From Costus lasius (lineage: Eukaryota > Streptophyta > Magnoliopsida > Zingiberales > Costaceae): a stretch of DNA of 64,000 nt. The stretch lies in contig CM050449.1 in assembly GCA_027563935.2 (NCBI GenBank), positions 80,135,178 through 80,199,177 on the forward strand, read 5' to 3'. The notes under the pieces were generated by a model. The model ran no database searches, was not told the DNA's origin, and worked only from the letters and a program-made list of their open reading frames with translations. This document shows positions 55,407-64,000 of the stretch, piece by piece (within the stretch, counting starts at the first letter, position 1; every line of letters begins with the position of its first letter). Made by a program: the position numbers and the translations under genes.

Positions 55407-57111
55407 TGTTGGGGTATGCCCTTAAGGCTAATGTTTGAGGCCTGTGGGAATGTAACAAGTATCATGTAATAAACTATTATGTTTATAAAGGCATGGTTGT
55501 TATTCAGTTAGTTACATTGTCTGCTGCAATATATGTTCTTCTGAATAATGTCTCAAAGCTGTTCAGCTGGGCTGACATGCTGTTATGTCCTTAGTCGATG
55601 TATCTTGGTGAACATGAGACAGCCTTGATATGGTTAAGACTAATATGTGTTCTGATCTTATAGGATGCTTCGAGCATGGAATAAGATGTAGACTCATGGG
55701 TACATGGGATGTACTGGACAGACCCTACTAGGATGTTCAGTTGTTTGTCACAACGTGAATATTCCTTGTATAAGACAAGTGGCACATTTCCTCTGACTTG
55801 AGATCACTTGTGTTTTCTAAATGATGATTGTCATTATTTTGAGTTAGTTCAATATCATTTGAAACATAATGATTATAGACTATCTTGGATGGTGAGCTTG
55901 AGTCAGGTTAGGGCACTAGTGATAGACATAGGATTGCCGTCTCCTTGTTTAAGGAGTGTGATGTTCTAAAGGGGCCCCCTGGATGAGATGATTGAGAGAG
56001 TGTATGGCCATACCCAGGTGACAGTGTTCATCTGATCTAATCATGCTCATCATATTGGAGTTACAAGTTTGACAGACTTGTCCAATAAGAACATCCAGTG
56101 ACAAAGGAAGTATGTATGCTTTGTGAAATGATTCACACTTGTGCTATGGTTTGGGTGTAGTCTTGGAAGACTCTTTCCTTTATATCGGGAGACAGTGATG
56201 TGTTGCTAGATACCCCTCACTGATCGTGATAATGTGAATTATCGTTACCGACATTTAAAGGAAACCCTTAGGGTCGCACAATTTGATGATATGGCTTACT
56301 TAAGTCAGATCGTGTGGACTGAATTGTTTGGGTTCAGTTTTAAGGGATTTAATCTCTGATTGTAAGTGAGATCTGGTCTGATCATGTTTGATTGATTAGG
56401 GCTTGAGATCGGTAAGCTTCGATTGAGAGAATGGATGCCAGATCGGTCAGATCAGGGGCATTAAAGAGATCGACGGTTAGATCTAAAGCCTTAGGGTTTA
56501 TTTGATCTAGGCCTTGTCGCTTGGCTTGGTTGGTTCTTAAACCGAACCAATTGAACCAGCTCACTAAAAGAGCGCTTGGTTCATAGGGAGAGGAGTGGGC
56601 GACGAGTTCACATAGCGTGAACGTTGGGATGAGGAGAGGTTACTATTTTTAGTAACCATGATCTCCATGTCGAGTGGGCGCTCATCCGAAATAGAGTATT
56701 CTCTATTTTCGCCAATTCAATTTTTATTCCTCTCGCAAGTTTTTCCTCTCGACTTGGGGTGCGGCGACGCTTGAAGGTTGAGGAGGATTCGGCCAAGGAG
56801 AAAGACATCTCTTTTCCTTTCACTCGACAAGGACCTCTTGGAACCTTGCTAGCACAAGGAGCACCAAGAGAGATAGCAACATCATCTTGTGTGTGACGAC
56901 AAGGAGAAGATCTACTTTGATCTTTGCTTCCAAGGAAACATCTTTCCATGGCGATGGTATGAATGTTTTCTTATTGTTATCAAGTTGATCTTTTGCATGC
57001 GTATCGATCTTATAACCCTAATTCCGCAAGAGAATAATTTTTATGCGCCATATGCTCTAAGGGTTATGCTCCCCCATGAAGGGGACCCCCCTTATTTAAG
57101 GGGTTCTTTCA
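55407..57111 (+). repeat. Copia-E 5' LTR
   Basis: 1705 bp, from TGTTGGGG to TTCTTTCA. The promoter hairpin at 56228-56243 is GATAAT, GTGA, ATTATC, a double change relative to GATAAC/GTTATC in the other copies. A GC-rich CCCCCATGAAGGGG unit lies near the right end. Confidence 0.93.
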
Positions 57112-57113
57112 AC

Positions 57114-57125
57114 TGGTATCAGAGC
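57114..57125 (+). other. Copia-E primer-binding site
   Basis: TGGTATCAGAGC, complementary to initiator tRNA-Met. The two spacer bases are AC instead of AT. Confidence 0.92.
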
Positions 57126-58929
57126 AGGTTGAATGCATGTTATCTTGATTGCTTGATGATTTGCGTGATCCATATATGCGAATGTATGCTTAGATCTTCA
57201 ACATGCGAAAGTTACATGATGAAAATCTTGTCTATATGTTTATCTTGCGCATGTTAGTTGGCGCTTCTAAGTTGTAGTTTTCTTTTCAAAACTTATACAC
57301 TTGCGCGACTAATGCTAGATCTAAAGACCTTACTGTAAACCCTTAGACGGGTTACTGGGGTTGATGTCACCCCCTAGGTTAGATCCAATCATGTCTGATC
57401 AGATCATCTGACAGCCTGAAAGGGTCGACCAGATAGCACCTTGGCGCAAGCCTATGGTGGCTATAGGTCGACTGCAGACAGGTGTGTAGCGATGTCTGAT
57501 TGTGACGATTAATGAACGCACCTGAGTTAGGCCCGGGGTCACTCCCGTTTGCCAGACCTCAGTGTGGTCGTTCAGCCCTAGCGCATGCATAGTTGACCTT
57601 TTGGTCGACTCGAGTCAGTTAGGACTTGGTGCATGCAAGGGCAGTGGATCTGACTAGGTTGGATGAGTGGATCCCTAGTAATGGACCGTTGTAAGGTTGT
57701 AGGGCAAATAAGGAAAAATTAAAATTGATCCCATGGGGTTTTCGAAAATTTTAATTTTTATCATGGATCACATGTTTGCTGATTTGATACATATGTTTGT
57801 CTATTTAGTCATATGTGGGCTGCCCATATTAATTGTGTGCTGTGCTGGGGCCTGCGTGCCTGTATTAAAATTGTAAATTAATTATTGTGATCTGCGAATC
57901 ACTGGGTTTTAATTTATAAATGTAAGTGACCTGCGTGTCACTCTTGTCTAGATAGTTAAATTTGTAATTTAATTAGACAAGAGCACTGAGCACACTTGGC
58001 AGAGGCGCATGCAGCAATGGCTGGACCAGGTGGGAGGTCTAGGGTTCGACCCTAGGACCTGGCGCATTTGCTGGTGGGCGCACCAGAGCTGCAGATGGCG
58101 CTTGGGTCCAGGTTTGGGCCAAATGAGCAGCAAAAGACCCATGAAAAGCAAGTGCAGTCTTAAGTTAGGTTAAGGTCTCACTAGGGCTATGGGCTTTTAC
58201 CACATATGACACATGCTTTCTTTTATTGCATAAATATTAGAAATGCATGATAGATTTATCTTTTGCTATCACCATAGGGATTGAATGATAGTAATAAAGA
58301 TAAAAGACCGTTAAAATCCAACGCTAAAATATCAAGCTCGTAAGCCTTCTGACGCGAAACCTCACTGTTCTGATTATCGTTGGAGCCGTGTTGTACCCAC
58401 TCAGTGGGCACGTCCATCTATCTTCAGACGGTGCGGGATTACACCTGTGTGTTACAGAGCAGGGATTTATCCCTTCTCGTTGCTCAGCATAGCACATGGT
58501 GGTCCAGGGAGTAGGTCGGGTCAGCTTGACCGTGTAGTCTACATATGTGGCGCATATGGTAGCACATGGAGGCAGCCGTCTGTTGGGGTCAGAGATTGTG
58601 TTGTACCAACTCAGTTGGCACAGTCTGCTGGACTGCCCAGATGAAGGGGAATCGCACGGGTTGGCGATCGGCAGGGACTGCCTACCAGAAACTAGTGCTT
58701 GTACTCTCTGTGCATCTTATCTCGCCTGAGCGGGACGCGGAGACCAAGTATGAAATCTGGATCCCATCTCACTAAAAGAGTTCTACTCTTTCGGGCTGTT
58801 TTGCTGGATTTTTCACGCCTGATAAAATAGTGAGAAAAAGAATCTTTCTTAAGTCCTGATTGATTCTTATACATTGATACTGACCTTGCTGTTCTTGCAT
58901 TGTTGTAGATACCTGCAGCAACGAACACC
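57126..58929 (+). other. Copia-E leader
   Basis: A non-coding leader of 1804 bp. Hairpins: 57424-57472 (outer stems kept, GCAA loop kept, inner stem GGC/GCC), twin loops 57887-57902 and 57925-57942, B-box-like segment 58044-58052, H1 58387-58412, H2 58594-58625 and the closed structure 58768-58834, whose inner stem is shifted (CACGCC). Confidence 0.82.
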
Positions 58930-61900
58930 ATGAACTTCAATGTGCGATCCCTACTGGAAAGGGAGAAGTTTGCTGGGCCGAACTTCTCTGACTGGTTTGG
59001 ACACCTTAAGATCGTTCTTAAGGCAGAGAGGAAACTGTATGTCCTCGAGACGGCGATTCCGCCGCAGCCCGCTCCGAACGCCGCAAGGGCGGTTCGGGAA
59101 GCCTATGAAAAGCACGTCAATGATAGCATTGATGTCGCTTGCCTGATGCTAGCGTCTATGACGCCACCGCTGCAGCGTCAGCATGAGGATATGTCTGCTA
59201 TAGACATGATAGCGAACCTCAAGATGCTGTATGCTGCACAGGCGAGGACTGAGCGCTATAATTTGACAAAGCTCTTCTTTCAGAGCAAACTGGCTGAAGG
59301 GAGCCCAGTGGGAGCTCACGTGCTCAAGATGATTGGGCACAAGGAGGCTCTAGAGAAACTGGGGCATACCATCAACCAGGAGCTTGCTGTGGACATTATT
59401 CTGCAGTCTCTCCCGCCTTCATTCGACGCGTTCATTATTAATTTTAATATGAACAAAATCGATTGTACTCCGGCAGAGCTGCTGAATATGCTCTTGACCA
59501 CTGAGGAGACTCTGAAGGGTAAGCCTTCAACCTCTGTCTTGATGGTTCCTTCAAGGAACAAGAAGAAGGGGAAGAAGGGCAAGGCCCCGGTCAAGAACTA
59601 CAGCAAGGCTCTGAAGCAAAAGGTGAAGCGGTCCAAGGAATACAGGTGTTTCCACTGTGGCCAGCTGGGTCACTGGAAAAAGGACTGTAAAGCGCTCCAA
59701 GGAGATAAGAGGGGAAGCTTTGCTTCTGGCTCAGGTATATTCGTGACTGAGGTCATGTTTTCTTCTTCTGTATCATGGGTGTTGGACACTGCATGTGGAG
59801 TTCACATTTGTTCAAATGTACAGGAACTCAAGAGAAGAAGGCAGGTGGGACAGCATGAGGTGGACCTACGCGTTGGAAACGGGGCACGGGTTGCTGCTGT
59901 TGCTGTAGGAGACTACTTTATTTCTTTACCATCTGGACTTGTATTGGAACTGAACAGTTGTTACTTTGTTCCCAGTATAACTAAAAATATTATCTCCATT
60001 CCTGCTCTTGTCAGGAAGGGATTTTCCTTTGAATGCAATATTTCAAAGTGTGTTTTATCATTTGATAATATTGTTTATGCAACTGGTTCAATTAATAATG
60101 GGTTATTCATGTTGGACATGGAAAGTTCCATACATAATGTTGATATTAAGAAAGCCAAGTATGCTGATGACAGCACCTTGCTATGGCATAGTCGTTTAGG
60201 CCATATAAACGAGAAACGCATTAAGCGGTTGCATGATCATGGACTGCTGGGATCATTCTCCTATAAGGAGATTGATACATGCAAAGCTTGTTTGATGGGT
60301 AAAATGACGAAGTCTCCTTTTCCTCACAAAGGTCAAAGGGCTTCAGGTTTACTTGACCTTATACACAGCGATGTGTGTGGGCCTTTTAGTAAACATGCCA
60401 GAGGTGGCTATCAGTACTTCATTACCTTTACTGATGATTTCAGTAGATATGGGTATGTCTATCTGATGAGACATAAAAGTGAATCTTTTGACAAGTTCAA
60501 AGAGTTTAAGAATGAAGTACAAAATCAGCTAGGCCGTAATATCAAAACACTTCGCTCAGATCGAGGTGGTGAATACCTAAGTCATGCATTTACTGACTAT
60601 CTAAAAGAGTGTGGGATTATCTCACAGCTCACTCCGCCAGGAACACCGCAATGGAATGGTGTGTCCGAAAGGAGAAATAGAACATTACTAGATATGGTTC
60701 GTTCTATGATGAGTCAGGCTACTCTTCCATACTCCTTTTGGGGTTTTGCACTGGAAACAGCTGCAAAGGTACTAAACCGAGTGCCATCCAAGGCAGTTTC
60801 AAAGACGCCATATGAGTTATGGTATGGGAAACAGCCAAGCTTGACATTTATCAGGATCTGGGGTTGCGAGGCTTATGTCAAAAAGCTCGCCTCTGGGAAA
60901 CTAGAGAGTAGATCTGACAAATGTATCTTTGTCGGTTACCCTAAGGAAACTAAGGGTTATTATTTCTTCGATCCCAAGGAGAACAAGGTTTTTGTTGCTC
61001 GGACGGCCATATTTCTTGAGAAGGAATTTCTTCTGCAAGAGGCCAGTGGGAGAGAAATAAAGCTGGATGAGAATCCAGAAGAAGGACAAAGTGATCAAGC
61101 ACAGTTGGATGAGCCTGAGCCGGTAGAACAGGTTATTGAACAACCTGAGGCTCAGATATCACGGGAACCGCGAAGATCGGGTAGGATCCGTCGACAGCCT
61201 GAGCGCTATGACGGAGTCTACATCATTGATAATGATGAACCCCTTACTTATGCGGATGCGGTCAGTGGACCGGAGTCAGCGAGATGGCTTGAAGCTATGC
61301 GCGCCGAGATGGACTCCATGTCAGATAACCAAGTTTGGGATTTGGTTGATCCGCCTCCGGGAGTTATCCCTATAGGCTGTAAATGGATCTTCAAGAAGAA
61401 GATTGACATGGATGGTAACGTGGTTACCTATAAAGGCAGGCTAGTTGCGAAAGGTTTCAAACAAATCTACGGGATAGATTATGATGAAACTTTCTCACCT
61501 GTAGCCATGTTTAAGTCTATTCGGATTCTTTTCGCGATAGCTGCATATTATGATTATGAGATTTGGCAGATGGATGTGAAAACAGCTTTCCTTAATGGAA
61601 ATCTGGATGAGGATGTGTATATGACACAGCCTGAAGGTTTCACTTATCCAGCAGATCGTCATAAAATATGCAAGTTAAAGAAGTCTATTTATGGACTTAA
61701 ACAAGCATCGAGAAGCTGGAACATTCGTTTTGATGAATCAGTCACTGAATTTGGTTTCATCAAGAACGAGGATGACCCGTGTGTATATAAGAGGTTTAGT
61801 GGGAGCGTGATTATTTTCCTAGTCCTCTACGTTGATGACATCTTGATCATTGGAAACGATATTCCTGAAATGCATGCTGTAAAGGCATGGCTGAGGAAAT

Positions 61901-62811
61901 GTTTCCAGATGAAAGATCTAGGAGAAGCAGCCTATGTGTTAGGTGTGAAAATCTACAGGGATAGATCTAAGAGGCTTCTCGGGCTGTGCCAGAGTACTTA
62001 CATCGATAAGGTCCTGGAGAGATTTCGCTTAGAGAATTCTAAGAAAGGATATCTTCCAGTCAGACATGGTCTGAATCTTTCGAAGAGTCAGTGTCCACAA
62101 ACACAGACTGAGAAAGATGAAATGAACAATACGCCTTATGCTTCGGCTATTGGTTCTATAATGTATGCGATGTTGTGTACTCGCCCAGACGTCGCTTACG
62201 GGTTAAGCGTGACCAGTCGTTACCAGAGTAATCCAGGTTTGGCGCACTGGATTGCAGTCAAGAACATCCTAAAATATCTGCGGAGGACCAAAGATATGTT
62301 CTTGATATATGGTGGTCAGGAAGAACTCAGTATTGAAGGATATACTGACGCTTCGTTCCAGTCTGACCAGGATGATTTCCGATCGCAATCAGGCTATGTT
62401 TTTAGCTTGAATGGAGGTGCAGTGGTGTGGAAAAGTTTCAAACAGTCAACTGTTGCTGATTCCACAACAGAAGCCGAGTATGTCGCAGCCTCGGAAGCAT
62501 CCAAGGAGGCAGTGTGGATTCGTAAGTTCGTGAGAGAACTTGGTGTTGTTCCTTCGTGTGCAGATCCTTTGGTTATCTTTTGTGATAACACTGGAGCAAT
62601 CGCACAAGCAAAGGAACCACGGTCGCACCAGAAGTCCAAGCACATACAGAGACGGTTTCATTTGATCAGGGAGATCATTGATCGTGGCGAGATCAAAGTA
62701 TGCAAGGTTCATACAGACGACAATCTGGCAGACCCGCTTACCAAGCCTCTGGCGCAGCAGAAGCATGAGAAGCACTGTAATAATATGGGTTTGAGATTTC
62801 TCAACCATTAG
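58930..62811 (+). CDS. gag-pol: Copia-E Gag-Pol polyprotein, intact
   Basis: A 1293-residue ORF, one residue shorter than in copia-C because of a missing Ser before the protease. Motifs: CCHC knuckle CFHCGQLGHWKKDC at 240-253, protease LDTACG at 285-290, integrase zinc residues His420..Cys451/Cys454, catalytic Asp481, Asp544 and Glu580, RT YVDD at 967-970 with the SIYGLKQASRSW block before it, and RNase H YTDASF (Asp1140), STTEAEY (~1178-1184), FCDN (Asp1219) and TDDNLADPLTK (~1262-1272). All key residues I can check are present, with no stop or frameshift. The start ATG (MNFNVRSLL) is set by the conserved block after the leader. Transcription would start in the 5' LTR. Confidence 0.97.
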   Translation: MNFNVRSLLEREKFAGPNFSDWFGHLKIVLKAERKLYVLETAIPPQPAPNAARAVREAYEKHVNDSIDVACLMLASMTPPLQRQHEDMSAIDMIANLKMLYAAQARTERYNLTKLFFQSKLAEGSPVGAHVLKMIGHKEALEKLGHTINQELAVDIILQSLPPSFDAFIINFNMNKIDCTPAELLNMLLTTEETLKGKPSTSVLMVPSRNKKKGKKGKAPVKNYSKALKQKVKRSKEYRCFHCGQLGHWKKDCKALQGDKRGSFASGSGIFVTEVMFSSSVSWVLDTACGVHICSNVQELKRRRQVGQHEVDLRVGNGARVAAVAVGDYFISLPSGLVLELNSCYFVPSITKNIISIPALVRKGFSFECNISKCVLSFDNIVYATGSINNGLFMLDMESSIHNVDIKKAKYADDSTLLWHSRLGHINEKRIKRLHDHGLLGSFSYKEIDTCKACLMGKMTKSPFPHKGQRASGLLDLIHSDVCGPFSKHARGGYQYFITFTDDFSRYGYVYLMRHKSESFDKFKEFKNEVQNQLGRNIKTLRSDRGGEYLSHAFTDYLKECGIISQLTPPGTPQWNGVSERRNRTLLDMVRSMMSQATLPYSFWGFALETAAKVLNRVPSKAVSKTPYELWYGKQPSLTFIRIWGCEAYVKKLASGKLESRSDKCIFVGYPKETKGYYFFDPKENKVFVARTAIFLEKEFLLQEASGREIKLDENPEEGQSDQAQLDEPEPVEQVIEQPEAQISREPRRSGRIRRQPERYDGVYIIDNDEPLTYADAVSGPESARWLEAMRAEMDSMSDNQVWDLVDPPPGVIPIGCKWIFKKKIDMDGNVVTYKGRLVAKGFKQIYGIDYDETFSPVAMFKSIRILFAIAAYYDYEIWQMDVKTAFLNGNLDEDVYMTQPEGFTYPADRHKICKLKKSIYGLKQASRSWNIRFDESVTEFGFIKNEDDPCVYKRFSGSVIIFLVLYVDDILIIGNDIPEMHAVKAWLRKCFQMKDLGEAAYVLGVKIYRDRSKRLLGLCQSTYIDKVLERFRLENSKKGYLPVRHGLNLSKSQCPQTQTEKDEMNNTPYASAIGSIMYAMLCTRPDVAYGLSVTSRYQSNPGLAHWIAVKNILKYLRRTKDMFLIYGGQEELSIEGYTDASFQSDQDDFRSQSGYVFSLNGGAVVWKSFKQSTVADSTTEAEYVAASEASKEAVWIRKFVRELGVVPSCADPLVIFCDNTGAIAQAKEPRSHQKSKHIQRRFHLIREIIDRGEIKVCKVHTDDNLADPLTKPLAQQKHEKHCNNMGLRFLNH

Positions 62812-62820
62812 ATTAAGTGC

Positions 62821-62830
62821 AAGTGGGAGA
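62821..62830 (+). other. Copia-E polypurine tract
   Basis: AAGTGGGAGA, one base before the 3' LTR. Confidence 0.85.
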
Positions 62831-62831
62831 T

Positions 62832-64000
62832 TGTTGGGGTATGCCCTTAAGGCTAATGTTTGAGGCCTGTGGGAATGTAACAAGTATCATGTAATAAACT
62901 ATTATGTTTATAAAGGCATGGTTGTTATTCAGTTAGTTACATTGTCTGCTGCAATATATGTTCTTCTGAATAATGTCTCAAAGCTGTTCAGCTGGGCTGA
63001 CATGCTGTTATGTCCTTAGTCGATGTATCTTGGTGAACATGAGACAGCCTTGATATGGTTAAGACTAATATGTGTTCTGATCTTATAGGATGCTTCGAGC
63101 ATGGAATAAGATGTAGACTCATGGGTACATGGGATGTACTGGACAGACCCTACTAGGATGTTCAGTTGTTTGTCACAACGTGAATATTCCTTGTATAAGA
63201 CAAGTGGCACATTTCCTCTGACTTGAGATCACTTGTGTTTTCTAAATGATGATTGTCATTATTTTGAGTTAGTTCAATATCATTTGAAACATAATGATTA
63301 TAGACTATCTTGGATGGTGAGCTTGAGTCAGGTTAGGGCACTAGTGATAGACATAGGATTGCCGTCTCCTTGTTTAAGGAGTGTGATGTTCTAAAGGGGC
63401 CCCCTGGATGAGATGATTGAGAGAGTGTATGGCCATACCCAGGTGACAGTGTTCATCTGATCTAATCATGCTCATCATATTGGAGTTACAAGTTTGACAG
63501 ACTTGTCCAATAAGAACATCCAGTGACAAAGGAAGTATGTATGCTTTGTGAAATGATTCACACTTGTGCTATGGTTTGGGTGTAGTCTTGGAAGACTCTT
63601 TCCTTTATATCGGGAGACAGTGATGTGTTGCTAGATACCCCTCACTGATCGTGATAATGTGAATTATCGTTACCGACATTTAAAGGAAACCCTTAGGGTC
63701 GCACAATTTGATGATATGGCTTACTTAAGTCAGATCGTGTGGACTGAATTGTTTGGGTTCAGTTTTAAGGGATTTAATCTCTGATTGTAAGTGAGATCTG
63801 GTCTGATCATGTTTGATTGATTAGGGCTTGAGATCGGTAAGCTTCGATTGAGAGAATGGATGCCAGATCGGTCAGATCAGGGGCATTAAAGAGATCGACG
63901 GTTAGATCTAAAGCCTTAGGGTTTATTTGATCTAGGCCTTGTCGCTTGGCTTGGTTGGTTCTTAAACCGAACCAATTGAACCAGCTCACTAAAAGAGCGC
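62832..64000 (+). repeat. Copia-E 3' LTR, cut by window end
   Basis: The first 1169 bp of the LTR, identical by eye to 55407-56575. Confidence 0.94.

Larger units (their letters stand above)
55407..64000 (+). mobile_element. Copia-E, intact as far as visible, runs off window
   Basis: A plus-strand element with 5' LTR, PBS, leader, uninterrupted gag-pol, polypurine tract and the first 1169 bp of the 3' LTR. The visible part of the 3' LTR shows no difference from the 5' LTR by eye and the offset is constant at 7425 bp. This makes it the youngest insertion in the window and a good candidate for an autonomous, recently active copy. The right target duplication is outside. Confidence 0.95.

Overview
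This window is repeat-dense nuclear DNA of a flowering plant. I see no host protein-coding gene, rRNA, tRNA gene or CRISPR array. Almost every base belongs to LTR retrotransposons nested inside one another. The species cannot be told from the sequence. The plant assignment rests on the element types: Ty1/copia elements primed by initiator tRNA-Met with an Angela/Tork-like LTR start (TGTTGGGGTATGCCC), and Athila/Tat-like Ty3/gypsy elements with a tRNA-Asp-type primer site.

Layout. Positions 1-294 are a broken copia pol fragment (copy A). From about 295 to 15385 lies an old plus-strand gypsy element (gypsy-1: LTR ends, PBS, decayed gag), interrupted by copia-1 (3031-12871, TSD GTAAG) and a minus-strand solo copia LTR (13596-15254, TSD AGGAG). 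From 15386 to 20908 lies a minus-strand gypsy derivative (gypsy-2) that keeps gag and protease but has no reverse transcriptase or integrase. At 20909 it is cut by an unidentified LTR-like sequence X, which survives as three pieces (20909-21456, 39729-39994, 49056-49068). X carries copia-B (21457-39723, TSD GAGAA), copia-C (39995-49050, TSD GAGCC) and, at its right edge, minus-strand copia-D (from 49069). Copia-B was hit by minus-strand copia-F (24442-33617, TSD AGTGG). Copia-D was hit by copia-E (55407 to past the window end).

The copia copies are one family: LTRs of about 1.64-1.70 kb, an unusually long 5' leader of about 1.8-1.9 kb, and a single gag-pol ORF of 1293-1294 codons (Gag with CCHC knuckle, protease, integrase, RT, RNase H). 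Copies C and E have uninterrupted ORFs. The two LTRs of E show no difference over the 1169 bp that can be compared, so the family was active very recently. Copies A, B, D and F carry nonsense codons, nearly all explained by C-to-T change. Copia-1 has lost its 3' end through a duplication that looks like templated break repair.

The most interesting signal is in the non-coding part of the copia family. The leader and LTR carry a series of short hairpins in which both arms change together between copies, or between two duplicated hairpins in one copy, while loops stay conserved, often of GNRA type. One hairpin lies where the genomic RNA should begin; the others are spread along the leader up to about 95 nt before the gag start. 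I infer a structured RNA leader (packaging, dimerisation, priming or translation). I cannot say from sequence alone whether it has been described before.
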